A DNA stretch of 64,000 bases from Hyphomicrobiales bacterium. Its GTDB lineage: Bacteria > Pseudomonadota > Alphaproteobacteria > Rhizobiales > Beijerinckiaceae. Both the position numbers and the translations under genes were made by a program. The notes beneath the pieces are model-generated. The model searched no databases. It was not told the origin of the DNA and saw nothing but the letters and a program-made list of their open reading frames with translations. Position 1 is the first letter of the stretch, and each line of letters begins with the position of its first letter. Where the stretch lies: positions 1 through 64,000 of the forward strand of contig JAFBAS010000188.1 in NCBI GenBank assembly GCA_019247605.1. Reading direction: 5' to 3'. Of this stretch, positions 55,029 to 64,000 are shown piece by piece.

Positions 55029-55672
55029 AAACAGGCGCGGGAGGCGTCGCATGGGCCGGCGAGTCACCCCTGATCCTCGCCTCGCGCAGCACGACGCGGC
55101 TTCATCTTCTCGCGAGTTGCGGCATCGAGGCCGAGGCGGTCGCGGCCGATATCGAGGAGCGAGCCGTCGAGGCGAAGGCAACCCGGCGCGGTGCTTTGCC
55201 TTCGACCGTGGCGCGCCAACTTGCGGCGCAAAAAGCATTGGTCGTGTCGAGCCGCTTTCCAGGCCGGCTCGTGCTCGGCGCCGATCAGGTGCTGGCCCTC
55301 GAGGATCGCTGCCTCGCAAAATCCGGGACGCTCGCACAAGCGGCCTTTCGCCTCGCAGCTCTCGCCGGAAAGCGTCACCGTCTCATCAGCGCCTGTTCGC
55401 TGGTCCGCGATGGCGCTCTTCTATACGAGGCGACTGAGACCGCCGAGCTCGAGATGCGGGATTTGCACAAGTCCGAGATCGCGGCCTATCTCGAGGCGGT
55501 GGGCGAGAACGTCTTGTCGAGCGTCGGGGCCTATCAGGTGGAAGGTCTCGGTCGAATCCTGTTTCGACGGATCGAGGGCGACCACGCGGTCATTCTTGGC
55601 CTGCCGCTCACGAGCCTCCTTACCTATTTGTGCGCCACCGGATTTGTCGGCTTGTCGGCCGGGGTTCGCTGA
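55025..55672 (+). CDS. maf: Maf-family nucleotide pyrophosphatase (second copy)
   Basis: 215 residues; the ATG overlaps the ppsR stop. [19 protein letters not shown] is the Maf loop with ASRSTTR in place of ASASPRR, then [18 protein letters not shown] (catalytic Asp, Gln after it) and [28 protein letters not shown]. These differences from the copy at 8440 ([15 protein letters not shown]) put the two in separate Maf subgroups. Located in the conserved ppsR-maf-aroE-coaE-dnaQ run. Confidence 0.92.
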   Translation: MKTGAGGVAWAGESPLILASRSTTRLHLLASCGIEAEAVAADIEERAVEAKATRRGALPSTVARQLAAQKALVVSSRFPGRLVLGADQVLALEDRCLAKSGTLAQAAFRLAALAGKRHRLISACSLVRDGALLYEATETAELEMRDLHKSEIAAYLEAVGENVLSSVGAYQVEGLGRILFRRIEGDHAVILGLPLTSLLTYLCATGFVGLSAGVR

Positions 55673-55920
55673 TCCGGATCCGCGCACGTTGAGCTTTTCC
55701 GATCCAGAACCGCCGCCGAAGCAGATTATACTTGACATCGGTGGATGGCGTCCTAGCCCATGTATGAACCATAGCGGGCTGGCTTCGCTCACCGGATTTC
55801 CAAGGCCGCCGGAAGCGCTGGAGAACGAACAGACGCCCAGCTTCAAGGACTGAGCGGTTTTCAATGCACCGTGAACTGCCGTAACCGGCGGGACGGACGT
55901 TCGCAACAAGGCGATCCTCC

Positions 55921-56760
55921 ATGAAGCGTGCCTGCGTCATCGGTGATCCGGTCGCCCATTCGAGATCGCCCTTGGTGCACGGGTTCTGGCTCGCCGAATT
56001 GGGGATCGAAGGCAGCTATGGGCGCGAACAGGTGTCGGACGAGGCCCTCGCTCCCTTCATCCGGGGCCTTCGAGAGCGCGGCTATGTCGGCTGCAACGTC
56101 ACGCTGCCCCACAAGGAAGCAGCTTTTCATCTGATGCACGAGACCACCGAGCTCGCACGCTCTCTTGCGGCCGTGAACACGATCTGGTTCGACGAAGAAG
56201 GGCGGCTTCATGGCGACAACACCGATGTCCATGGGTTCATCGCCAATCTCGACCAGGAGGCGCCGGGTTGGCGGAAGGCGACGAAAACGGCGCTCGTGCT
56301 CGGCGCCGGAGGTGCGGCGCGCGCCGTCGTCATGGGGCTCGCGATCTGCGGTGTCGAGCGCGTGATCGTCGCGAACCGGTCCACGCATCGAACCGACGCG
56401 CTCGTGGCGGGCCTGCCGCGCGTAGTGCAGGCGGTGAGGCTCGACCGCCTGCCGCAACTCCTGCCGCAGATCGATCTTCTCGCCAACACGACCTCGCTTG
56501 GCATGGTCGGCCAGCCGCACCATGCTTTCACCCTCGAGACGCTCAAGCCGAATGCGCTCGTCACCGACATCGTCTATGTGCCGCTCGAGACGGAGCTCTT
56601 GCGCGAGGCACGGCTCCGCGGGCATCCGACGGTCGGCGGCCTTGGCATGCTCCTGCATCAAGCCGCGCCCGGATTCGAGCACTGGTACGGCAAGCGCCCC
56701 CGCGTCGGCGAGGCGCTGCAACGCCACGTGGCGGACGATATTCGCGCGCGCGCGGCGTAA
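55921..56760 (+). CDS. aroE: Shikimate dehydrogenase (NADP+)
   Basis: 279 residues. Reduces 3-dehydroshikimate to shikimate in aromatic amino-acid synthesis. Substrate motif GDPVAHSRSPLVHGFW (Ser pair), catalytic Lys65 in NVTLPHKEAAF, the Asp in GDNTDVHGF, and NADP loop VLGAGGAARAVV followed by NRSTHRTD. NTTSLGM and the C-terminal LLHQAAPGFEHWYGKRP complete it. coaE starts 3 bp after its stop. Confidence 0.97.
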   Translation: MKRACVIGDPVAHSRSPLVHGFWLAELGIEGSYGREQVSDEALAPFIRGLRERGYVGCNVTLPHKEAAFHLMHETTELARSLAAVNTIWFDEEGRLHGDNTDVHGFIANLDQEAPGWRKATKTALVLGAGGAARAVVMGLAICGVERVIVANRSTHRTDALVAGLPRVVQAVRLDRLPQLLPQIDLLANTTSLGMVGQPHHAFTLETLKPNALVTDIVYVPLETELLREARLRGHPTVGGLGMLLHQAAPGFEHWYGKRPRVGEALQRHVADDIRARAA

Positions 56761-56763
56761 GTC

Positions 56764-57387
56764 ATGGAGCCCCCCTTCATCCTCGGGCTCACCGGCTCCA
56801 TCGGCATGGGGAAGACGACAGCTGCCGGATATTTCAGGCAGGCTGGCGTTCCGGTCTTCGACGCGGATCTCGCCGTTGCGGAACTTTATCGAGGCGAAGC
56901 CGCGCCTCTGATCGAAGCGGAATATGCGGGCACGGTGAATCAGGGGATCGTCGATCGCGAGCTCCTCGCAAGGCGCGTCCTCGCAGACCAGGAGGCGATA
57001 CGGCGTCTCGAGGCGATCGTGCATCCCCTGGTCCGTGCCGAGGAGAGGAAATTCCTGTTTCGCTCGAGCAAGGCCGGGGTCCGTTTGGCGGTTCTCGACA
57101 TTCCGCTCTTGTTCGAGACCGGAGGTGAGAAACGCTGCGACGCGGTCGCGGTCGTCAGCGCGTCGGTCGAAGCCCAGCGCGACCGCGTTCTCACGCGCCC
57201 CGGCATGACCGCGGAGCGGCTCGAAGCGATCCTGCAACGCCAAATGCCAGACGCGGAAAAACGGCGACGCGCCCATTTCGTGATCGACACTTCGGGGAGC
57301 CATGCGGCGGCACGCCGTCAAGTGGATGACATCATCCGCGCGCTTGCGGGACGCCCGTCGCGGCGGCTGGCCGAGCCGCGCATCTGA
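56764..57387 (+). CDS. coaE: Dephospho-CoA kinase
   Basis: 207 residues. Final step of coenzyme A synthesis. P-loop [12 protein letters not shown] near 8-19, [12 protein letters not shown] (catalytic Asp), [36 protein letters not shown] in pieces, and [20 protein letters not shown]. Complete, and tightly linked to aroE (same start-stop spacing as in relatives). Confidence 0.96.
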   Translation: MEPPFILGLTGSIGMGKTTAAGYFRQAGVPVFDADLAVAELYRGEAAPLIEAEYAGTVNQGIVDRELLARRVLADQEAIRRLEAIVHPLVRAEERKFLFRSSKAGVRLAVLDIPLLFETGGEKRCDAVAVVSASVEAQRDRVLTRPGMTAERLEAILQRQMPDAEKRRRAHFVIDTSGSHAAARRQVDDIIRALAGRPSRRLAEPRI

Positions 57388-57507
57388 GACAGGCTGGCTC
57401 CGTTCAAGCAAAAAATAAGGAAGGCCGAACGAAACTCGTGAATATCGCGACTTGTCTAGCCTCGGCGATTCCCTGCGCGCGCAAACCGCGTTAGGAACGA
57501 GACGCAC

Positions 57508-58254
57508 ATGCGCGAAATCATTCTCGACACCGAAACGACGGGCCTCGATCACGCGAACGGCGACCGCGTGGTGGAAATCGGCGGCGTCGAGCTCATCAAC
57601 CGCTTCCCCACGAACCGCAGCTTTCACGTCTACATCAACCCGGAGCGTTCGATGTCGCCCGATGCCGAGAAGGTGCACGGGCTTTCCGACATCTTTCTCG
57701 GCGACAAACCCCGCTTCGCCGAGCATGTAGAAGCTTTTCTGGAATTCGTGGGCGATGCCACTCTGGTCATCCACAATGCGAGCTTCGATGTCGCATTCCT
57801 GAACGCCGAGCTCGCACGTACCGGCCACCCGCCTCTGCGCTTCGAGCGCGTGATCGACACGCTGGCGCTCGCCAGGCGCAAACATCCGGGCGCGCCCAAC
57901 AGCCTCGATGCCCTGTGCGCCCGTTACGGGATCGACAATTCCAACCGGTTGAAGCACGGCGCCTTGCTCGACGCCGAACTCCTCGCCGAAGTCTATATCG
58001 AGCTCACCGAAGGGAGGCAGAGCGGCCTCGACTTCGAGGCCGATGGGCTCGCGGCCGCCAATCTGGAGGAAGCCGCGCTTCGGCCGCCGGCCCGGGAAAG
58101 ACCGGCGCCTCTCCCCTCGCTTCTTTCGGCCGAAGAACGCGCGAGCCATGCGGCCTTCCTGGCCACGCTCGGCGAAAAGGCGATCTGGCGCGAATATCTC
58201 GAGCCGCTCTCCATGGCGCCCCAGCCTCGCCGGCGCGAGGTCGCCACGGCTTAG
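57508..58254 (+). CDS. dnaQ: DNA polymerase III epsilon subunit (3'-5' exonuclease)
   Basis: 248 residues. Proofreading subunit. ExoI motif ILDTETTGL, ExoII VIHNASFDVAFLNAEL, ExoIII HGALLDAELLAEVYIELT; HGLSDIFLGDKP fits DnaQ. The C-terminal 60 residues, which bind the alpha subunit, are Pro/Ala-rich with LPSLLSAEERASHAAFLATL. It lies 120 bp after coaE and converges with the sugar mutase gene. Confidence 0.96.
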   Translation: MREIILDTETTGLDHANGDRVVEIGGVELINRFPTNRSFHVYINPERSMSPDAEKVHGLSDIFLGDKPRFAEHVEAFLEFVGDATLVIHNASFDVAFLNAELARTGHPPLRFERVIDTLALARRKHPGAPNSLDALCARYGIDNSNRLKHGALLDAELLAEVYIELTEGRQSGLDFEADGLAAANLEEAALRPPARERPAPLPSLLSAEERASHAAFLATLGEKAIWREYLEPLSMAPQPRRREVATA

Positions 58255-58342
58255 ACCACCGCACGGAGCGCGCGCACATCGCAGCCGAACGAAAGCAAAG
58301 GCCTGGCTGCCCGCGCCAAGTGCAGGCAGGACGCAGCCGACT

Positions 58343-59857
58343 TCAGATCGTTTGGTTGTATTTACCGACCTCGGGATTTTGGCGCAGGACGCCATCGACC
58401 GCCGCGAACATCTCTCGCATGCGTGCTTCCGAGACCGGGCTTTCGACGACCACGACGAGCTCGGGCTTGTTGGACGAAGCGCGCACCAGGCCCCAGGTTC
58501 CGTCCTCCGCCGTCACTCGCACCCCGTTCACAGTGACGAGGTCGAGGATGGGCTTGCCGGCGATCCTCTCGCCTTTTTCGCGCATCGTCTGGAAGCGTTT
58601 CACCACGCGTTCGACGACGTCGTACTTTACCTCGTCATCGCAATGGGGCGCCATGGTCGGCGTGCCCCAAGTCTTGGGGAGCGCTCGATAAAGATCGGCC
58701 ATCGAATTTTCGGGATTGCGGTCGAGCATCTCGACGATGTGAATACCGGTGAGAAGGCCGTCATCGTAACCGCGTCCGACCGGCGCATTGAAGAAAAAAT
58801 GCCCCGACTTCTCGAAACCCGCCAGCGCCCCCAATTGGTTGACGCGCCGTTTGATGTAGGAATGCCCAGTCTTCCAATAATCCGTCTTGACGCCGCGCGC
58901 CTTGAGCTCGGGATCGGTCACGAAGAGCCCAGTCGATTTCACATCGACCACGAAGGTCGCATTCGGATGAAGCTTGGAGAGATCGCGCGCGAGCATGACG
59001 CCGATCTTATCGGCGAAGATCTCGTTCCCCTCATTGTCCACGACGCCGCAGCGATCCCCGTCCCCGTCGAAACCGAGGCCGACATCGGCCTTCTCGGCGC
59101 GCGTCTTCTCGGCGAGCGCGTGCAGCATCTTCATGTCTTCGGGATTGGGATTGTAATGGGGAAAACTGTGATCGAGCTTTGTATCCATTTCCACGACATC
59201 GCAGCCGATCCGCCGGAAGAGTTCGGGCGCGAAGGCACCGGCCGTGCCGTTGCCGCAAGCGGTGATGACCTTGAGCTTGCGCTTGATCTTGGGCCGCTGC
59301 GCGAGATTGGCGAGATAGCGCTCCCGCATCTCGGGCACGAACTCGTACGTCCCACCGGCCCGAGGTTCGAACTTGGCTGCGAGCACGATGTCCTTGAGGC
59401 GTCCCATCTCCTCCGGCCCGAAGGTGAGCGGCCGGTTGGCGCCCATCTTGACGCCGGTCCATCCATTGTCGTTGTGAGAAGCCGTCACCATCGCGACGCA
59501 AGGACAATCGAGCTCGAATTGGGCGAAGTAGGCCATGGGGGAGAGCGCAAGACCGATGTCCCTGACCCTCAAGCCGGCTGCCATCAACCCGCATACCAGC
59601 GCGTATTTTATCGAGGCCGAATAGGCGCGGAAATCATGGCCGGTGACGATTTCCGGCCTCACGCCCATCTCGTGGATAAGCGTTCCGAGCCCCATGCCGA
59701 GGCCCTCGACTCCCATGAGGTTGATCTCTTTTTCGAAAAGCCAGCGCGCGTCATATTCCCGGAAGCCTGTCGGCTTCACCATGGGCAGAGACTCGAATTC
59801 ATAAGTGTTGGGGAAAAGCTGGGGCAGAGGTTTGGGAAAGCGTGCTGGGTTCGCCAT
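58343..59857 (-). CDS. Phosphomannomutase/phosphoglucomutase
   Basis: 504 residues from MANPARF (frame open to 59917). Interconverts hexose 1- and 6-phosphates for exopolysaccharide, LPS or glycogen sugars. FREYDARWLF near the start, phospho-Ser loop VTASHNDNGWTGVKMG, metal site GFDGDGDRCG, sugar-recognition loop GFEKSGHFFF, and phosphate-binding RASSNKPELVVVVES at the end. This matches the AlgC/ManB-type bifunctional family in Hyphomicrobiales; PMM against PGM preference cannot be read from sequence. Confidence 0.93.
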   Translation of the reverse strand: MANPARFPKPLPQLFPNTYEFESLPMVKPTGFREYDARWLFEKEINLMGVEGLGMGLGTLIHEMGVRPEIVTGHDFRAYSASIKYALVCGLMAAGLRVRDIGLALSPMAYFAQFELDCPCVAMVTASHNDNGWTGVKMGANRPLTFGPEEMGRLKDIVLAAKFEPRAGGTYEFVPEMRERYLANLAQRPKIKRKLKVITACGNGTAGAFAPELFRRIGCDVVEMDTKLDHSFPHYNPNPEDMKMLHALAEKTRAEKADVGLGFDGDGDRCGVVDNEGNEIFADKIGVMLARDLSKLHPNATFVVDVKSTGLFVTDPELKARGVKTDYWKTGHSYIKRRVNQLGALAGFEKSGHFFFNAPVGRGYDDGLLTGIHIVEMLDRNPENSMADLYRALPKTWGTPTMAPHCDDEVKYDVVERVVKRFQTMREKGERIAGKPILDLVTVNGVRVTAEDGTWGLVRASSNKPELVVVVESPVSEARMREMFAAVDGVLRQNPEVGKYNQTI

Positions 59858-60037
59858 GAAGAATTCCAGGAGCGAAGAACGGAAGATCTGTTTCGTCCCC
59901 TGAGGTGGATACCCCATTAAGGCTCACGGTCAAAGCTCGCGCGTTTTCAAGGATGCGCCCCGCGAGGCGGGGAAGGGAAAGGCTCGACGGGCGCAGTGCA
60001 GCGCGGCAAGCGGGGCCGCGCGCCCGAAGCCCACCGT

Positions 60038-60178
60038 TTACCTGCGCGTGCGAACCGAAATCGCGATCGTCTTGCGCCTAATCGGTACGGGCTGGTGCTG
60101 CCCGAGCAGATCTTTGCCAGCCAGGATGAGCATGATGGGCAAGGGTGCGACCAGGATAGTGAGAAAAAGGCCAGCCAT
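60038..60178 (-). CDS. Possible 46-residue single-span membrane peptide
   Basis: ATG 60178 follows GGGAG by 9 nt. MAGLFLTILVAPLPIMLILAG gives one hydrophobic helix, followed by a basic tail (IRRKTIAISVRTRR). It lies in an otherwise empty 568-bp gap between the sugar mutase and the kinase genes. Composition and ribosome site are reasonable, but there is no homology support, so it could be chance. Confidence 0.4.
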   Translation of the reverse strand: MAGLFLTILVAPLPIMLILAGKDLLGQHQPVPIRRKTIAISVRTRR

Positions 60179-60425
60179 CGCCGTTCTCCCAAGTTGTTCT
60201 CTACGAGAAACGTTGTTCTGTTCGAGAAATCCACATTGAGCCGAAGCTCGCGCCACCTCGTTTGCACAGATCGCTGACCCGCTTCGGCTCCTGCGTTCGC
60301 GGGAGAGGCGATATGCGGAGAGAACGTCGGGAAAACTGATTGGTTCCGGGTGCGCCGCTCGCTCGCTTTCGAACATCGAAAGGATTGCGGATCGTGTGCG
60401 TGGAAGGGCTCGGGAGCCCAGAAGC

Positions 60426-63400
60426 TCAATTGCCTTCCGCGCCCGTGCTGGTGAAGAGCTCGATGCGGCAGACGAGCCCGTCCCGCTCGAAGCGTCGGTC
60501 TATCTTCGCGTCCGGCAGACCGCGCTCGATGAGGCTCGTGCCGAAGCCACGTCGCGAGGGAGGCTTCACGGGGGGCCCGCCAACTTCGCGCCAGACCAGC
60601 GACAAGCTTTCGGCCCCCTCGGTCTCTCCGATTTTCCAGGAAAGCTCGACGCTGCCGCCAGGCACCGAGAGCGACCCGTATTTCGTCGCGTTCGTGGCGA
60701 GTTCGTGCAGCGCAAGCCCGAGCGGAACCGCGAGTGCGGTGTCGAGCGTCACCTCCGGACCTTGCACATGGACGCGCTTTTCCGCCCCCGCCGAGAAGGC
60801 CGCGAGCTGGCTCGCGACGAGCTCGCGCAGCGATGCGCCCTCCCAATGGCGATCCGTCAAGAGGTCGTGAGATGCCGCCATCGCGGCAAGTCGTCCGCCG
60901 AAGGCTTCGGCGAAAGCCTCGGGGTCGGGCGTCGAGCGTTGCGTCTGGCGCACAATGGATTGGATCACCGCGAAGGAATTCTTGACGCGATGGACGAGTT
61001 CGCGCGCCATGAGGCGCTGGCGCTCCTCGGCGAGGCGTCGTTCGGTGATGTCGCGAACCGTGGAGGAGAAGCCGAGGAGTTGCCCGTTCGGGCCGAAGAT
61101 CTGGCTCTTCGTGACCACGCAAGGGAAGACGCTTCCGTCCTTGCGCTTTCGCTCGCTCTCGGTGGACATGATGTTTTCCGTGCCGAAATAGAGCTTTTCG
61201 TGCAGCTCATGAGCCCTGTGGGTCGGCATCAGCACGGCGCGGCTCTGGCCGATGATCTCGTCCGCCCGATATCCGAACAGGCGTTCGGCCCCACTGTTCC
61301 AGCTGCCGATGATGTGGTCGTGATCGAAACTGTAGATGGCGTCTTGGGAGCTGCGCACGATGGCCGCAAGCCGCGCATTGGTGGCGGCCGCATGCAAATC
61401 GCGGGTGATGTCCTCGATGGCCGAGATGAAATAAGCGGGCTCTGCGTCTTCGGTGCGCACCAGCGCCGAGGTGAGGCGAATCCAAACGACGGCGCCATCC
61501 TTGCGCAGATAACGCTTGTCGCGGCTCAGGATCTCGCGCTGCCCGGCGATCACCTCGGACATCTCGGCGAGGTCGCGATCGAGATCGTCGGGATGGGTGA
61601 TGTCCTGGAAGCGCCTGCGTAACAACTCCTCGCGCGAGTAGCCCGTAATGGCGCAGAGCTTGTCGTTGACCGCGAGCCATCTGCCGTCGAGGCCCACATG
61701 CGCGATGCCGACCGCGGCCTGCTCGAAAGTCGCTCGATAGCGCGCTTCGCTCTCGCGCAGTTCCTGCTGGGTGCGCCGAAGCTCAGATACGTCTTGAATG
61801 ATCGAGATGCGGTTGCGCGCGGCTCCCGTTTCATCGCGCTGGAGCGATGAGGTGACGCGTGCCCAAAGCCGTGTGCCGTTCTTTCTCACATAACGCTTCT
61901 CGAACACATAGCTGTCGACCTTCCCGGCGTAGAGCCGCTTGTGCCGCCGCCGCTCGCGCGGCAGGTCGAGCGGATCGGTGATGTCGACGAAGGTCATGCT
62001 CATCAACTCCTCGCGCGAGTAGCCGAGCATGACGCAAAGCTGGTCGTTGACCGCGAGGAGCCTGCCGTCGAGCGCCGCCTGCTCGATGCCGACGGCGGCC
62101 TGCTCGACGAGCGTGCGATAGTTGCGCTCGCTGGCGGCAAGCAGCGCCTCGGTTTCCCGACGTGGGCCGATGTCCACGAAGGCCACCATGCCGGCCGTGA
62201 TGTTGCCCAGGATGTCGCGGATCGGCGTGGCCGATACGTTCGAAAATCTCCGTGCGCCATCGGGCCGCGTGATCTCGACCTCGGTTCCGCGGAAGGCTTC
62301 GCCGCGTAACGCCCGCGCCAACGGAAACTCCGCCGCCGGCAACGCGCGCCCATCGGCGACTCGCATCTTGTAGGCCTGTGCCTCGGAGAGGAGGTCGACG
62401 TCGCGTATCCACTCACCGAGATGGCTCGCCGCGGCGTCGTTCACGAGCGAAATTTTCCCCGACTTCGCTTCGGCGATCACGACGCCGGCGGGCAGATCCT
62501 TGAGGATCGCCGCGAGGCGAGCTCGCTCGCTCTCGACTTCGGCGATGAGCCGCTCGCGCTCGACAAGAAGCCGCTTGTACTCGGTGATGTCGCTCGAGAC
62601 CCCGACAATGCCGATCACGGAGCCGTCCGGAGCAAACATCGGCTTTTTGTTCGAGGAGAAGACGCGAGTCTTCCCGTCAGGCGGCGTGAAGGCCTCCTCG
62701 ACCACCGCGCCTGTCCTGCTTTCCATGACCTTTCGGTCGTTGGCGATGATGGTTTCGGCCTCGGCTCGGTTCACATGCCAATCGGACAGCTTTCCCGACG
62801 GCGCCCGCCCGGTCAGTCGTTGCATCGCCGGATTGGCGTAGAGCAGGCGGCTCTCGCGGTCCTTCACGTAGATGAGATCGTCGGTGACCTGCGATACGCT
62901 GTCGAGAAGCTCCGTGGCGCGTTTGGCTTCCTCCTCGATTTCCTTGCGGCTCGTGACGTCGAAGATCACGCCGCTCCACTTCGCCTCGCCCCCCTGCGCG
63001 CGCTGGCCGATCGAGGTGAGCCAGCGCATCGATCCGTCCGGCGCCGTCACGCGAAATTCGATGTGGTGTCGGTCTTTGCCCGTGCGTGCGTAGCGAACGA
63101 TGGCCTCGATGCGGGCGCGATCGCGCGGATCGACGCGTGACAGGAGAGTCTCTGTCGTGAGGCGCCCTTCGGCCGCGGATATGCCGAAGAGTTCGCGAAC
63201 CCGCGCGTCGGCGTCGATATTTCCCGCGCCCGCATCCCACCACCACATCCCCATGGCGGCGGCATCGAGCGCGATGCGCCGGCTTTCCTCGGCTTGCCGC
63301 AACATCGCCTCGTCGTGACGCCGGCGCGTCACGTCGAGGAAAGTCACGACGAGTCCGTCGACCGCACCGCTTTTGTCCAGATACGCAAGAACGCGGCGCA

Positions 63401-64000
63401 TGAGCCAGCGTCCGTCGCGCGCCCGCACTTCGTCTTCGACCGGTTCCTCACCGATCGTTTCCGGTGAAGGCAAGGGCGGTGGATCGACGAGCACATGGGT
63501 GAAATGAGCGAGGGGCCGGCCCACATCCGCCGTGACCAAATGGTAAATCTCGCCGGCCGGCGGCGTGAAGCCGCGGATCGCGCCGTGCCGGTCGAGAAAG
63601 ATCGTGGCGATACGGATCGATCGCAGATGGTTGCCGAGGTCGAGATTGGCGGCCCACAATGCCTCGTTCGCCGCCTGCGTCTCCTCCTTCGAGGTCTCGA
63701 GCTCCTCATTGGCCGATTGCAGCTCCTCGTTCATCGAGAGGAGCTCCTCGTTGGATGATTTCAATTCCTCGTTGGCCGCTTCGAGATCCTGCACGGTCCG
63801 GTCGAGATCTTCTCGAGCGCGCAGCAACTCCTGATCGAGATGCTCGATGACGCGATCGGCATCGGGCCGGACGCTGTGCTGGTCGGGTCGTGTCGAAGGG
63901 GCGGCAGCGCCGAGCCCCTCGAAGACCATCATGTAGAGTCCTTCGTCGAGGCCCAGCTCTGGCATCGGCTGAACGGTCAATCGGATGCGTTCGTGGCCTT
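60426..64000 (-). CDS. Multi-PAS HWE-type histidine kinase, likely C-terminal part of a CheB-CheR-PAS fusion (partial)
   Basis: The frame runs without a start to base 64000, so at least 1191 residues are visible and the N-terminus lies outside. Counting from base 63980: a coiled coil of repeated EELxSxNEEL units at about 55-105, then about seven PAS/PAC domains (near 118, 235, 365, 490, 640, 770 and 890), then an HWE kinase core with phospho-His in ELVHRVKNSFAVIQSI, the N box HELATNATKYGSL, and WREVGGPPVKPP (W-x-E). The coiled coil is the type that follows CheB/CheR domains in bacterial fusion sensors. No response-regulator gene is in view. Confidence 0.88.
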   Translation of the reverse strand, partial: GHERIRLTVQPMPELGLDEGLYMMVFEGLGAAAPSTRPDQHSVRPDADRVIEHLDQELLRAREDLDRTVQDLEAANEELKSSNEELLSMNEELQSANEELETSKEETQAANEALWAANLDLGNHLRSIRIATIFLDRHGAIRGFTPPAGEIYHLVTADVGRPLAHFTHVLVDPPPLPSPETIGEEPVEDEVRARDGRWLMRRVLAYLDKSGAVDGLVVTFLDVTRRRHDEAMLRQAEESRRIALDAAAMGMWWWDAGAGNIDADARVRELFGISAAEGRLTTETLLSRVDPRDRARIEAIVRYARTGKDRHHIEFRVTAPDGSMRWLTSIGQRAQGGEAKWSGVIFDVTSRKEIEEEAKRATELLDSVSQVTDDLIYVKDRESRLLYANPAMQRLTGRAPSGKLSDWHVNRAEAETIIANDRKVMESRTGAVVEEAFTPPDGKTRVFSSNKKPMFAPDGSVIGIVGVSSDITEYKRLLVERERLIAEVESERARLAAILKDLPAGVVIAEAKSGKISLVNDAAASHLGEWIRDVDLLSEAQAYKMRVADGRALPAAEFPLARALRGEAFRGTEVEITRPDGARRFSNVSATPIRDILGNITAGMVAFVDIGPRRETEALLAASERNYRTLVEQAAVGIEQAALDGRLLAVNDQLCVMLGYSREELMSMTFVDITDPLDLPRERRRHKRLYAGKVDSYVFEKRYVRKNGTRLWARVTSSLQRDETGAARNRISIIQDVSELRRTQQELRESEARYRATFEQAAVGIAHVGLDGRWLAVNDKLCAITGYSREELLRRRFQDITHPDDLDRDLAEMSEVIAGQREILSRDKRYLRKDGAVVWIRLTSALVRTEDAEPAYFISAIEDITRDLHAAATNARLAAIVRSSQDAIYSFDHDHIIGSWNSGAERLFGYRADEIIGQSRAVLMPTHRAHELHEKLYFGTENIMSTESERKRKDGSVFPCVVTKSQIFGPNGQLLGFSSTVRDITERRLAEERQRLMARELVHRVKNSFAVIQSIVRQTQRSTPDPEAFAEAFGGRLAAMAASHDLLTDRHWEGASLRELVASQLAAFSAGAEKRVHVQGPEVTLDTALAVPLGLALHELATNATKYGSLSVPGGSVELSWKIGETEGAESLSLVWREVGGPPVKPPSRRGFGTSLIERGLPDAKIDRRFERDGLVCRIELFTSTGAEGN

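Noticed and set aside
55861-58395. 844-codon minus-strand frame opposite aroE, coaE and dnaQ
   Set aside because: It spans three well-supported genes on the other strand and has no domain of its own.
58043-59920. 625-codon plus-strand frame opposite the sugar mutase
   Set aside because: Shadow frame of the phosphomannomutase/phosphoglucomutase gene.
1-64000. CRISPR arrays, tRNA or rRNA genes, transposases, integrases
   Set aside because: I looked for regularly spaced repeats, tRNA-like T-loop words and transposase motifs and found none that held up.

Overview
The window is a GC-rich chromosomal segment of an alphaproteobacterium, most likely of the order Hyphomicrobiales (Rhizobiales). This is inferred from gene content and order rather than from a database search: lepB-rnc-era-recO, leuS-lptE-holA, infA-maf, the hemC-hemD-mitofilin-HemY string, and parB-parA-rsmG-mnmG-mnmE-rho-hemJ-hemE facing ppsR-maf-aroE-coaE-dnaQ. 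I see no rRNA, tRNA, CRISPR array, transposase or phage gene.

Layout. 1-4.2 kb: an M48 protease (cut by the left edge) with LemA, fabI, and three tandem paralogous genes for small secreted proteins of a family I do not recognise. 4.4-9.1 kb: a histidine phosphatase, the phosphatidylethanolamine pair psd-pssA separated by a long palindromic repeat, then infA with a structured leader and maf. 9.1-13.5 kb (minus): a string encoding an atypical metallo-beta-lactamase-fold protein, an FAD monooxygenase, a DUF2783-like protein, a universal stress protein and a DmpA-like P1 peptidase. 13.7-23.8 kb: a lipoprotein hydrolase, hemF, a HemY-like/mitofilin/hemD/hemC string, a small lipoprotein, gpsA and tsaD. 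23.8-30.5 kb is the most accessory part: an HpaI-type aldolase, a cupin and a RuBisCO-like protein, then a higBA toxin-antitoxin module, a dead antitoxin gene, and a sugar ABC transporter whose two permeases are fused and which has no binding protein in view. 30.7-36.4 kb: recO, era, rnc, two tandem lepB copies, a NYN-domain gene and rpoZ. 36.8-39.8 kb: fadD, a wrecked MFS transporter gene and a MarR regulator. 40-44.3 kb: leuS-lptE-holA.

44.5-58.3 kb is the replication-origin neighbourhood. parB to hemE all read leftward and ppsR to dnaQ all read rightward. The 410-bp gap between hemE and ppsR carries an AT-rich stretch, DnaA-box-like words, five GANTC sites, a CtrA-like site and a 17-bp direct repeat, so I call it the probable oriC. 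Two parS palindromes (one perfect) lie 5-7 kb to its left. 58.3-64 kb: a phosphomannomutase/phosphoglucomutase, a possible 46-residue membrane peptide, and the C-terminal part of a very large CheB/CheR-type multi-PAS HWE histidine kinase that runs off the right edge.

Connections. Six genes concern haem (hemF, hemC, hemD, hemE, hemJ and a HemY-like gene). Envelope lipid and export functions (psd, pssA, fabI, gpsA, lptE, lepB) and translation or tRNA modification (infA, leuS, mnmE, mnmG, tsaD, rsmG) make up much of the rest. The best candidates for undescribed biology are the small secreted trio at 2.8-4.2 kb and the RuBisCO-like/aldolase/cupin/fused-transporter region at 23.8-30.5 kb.
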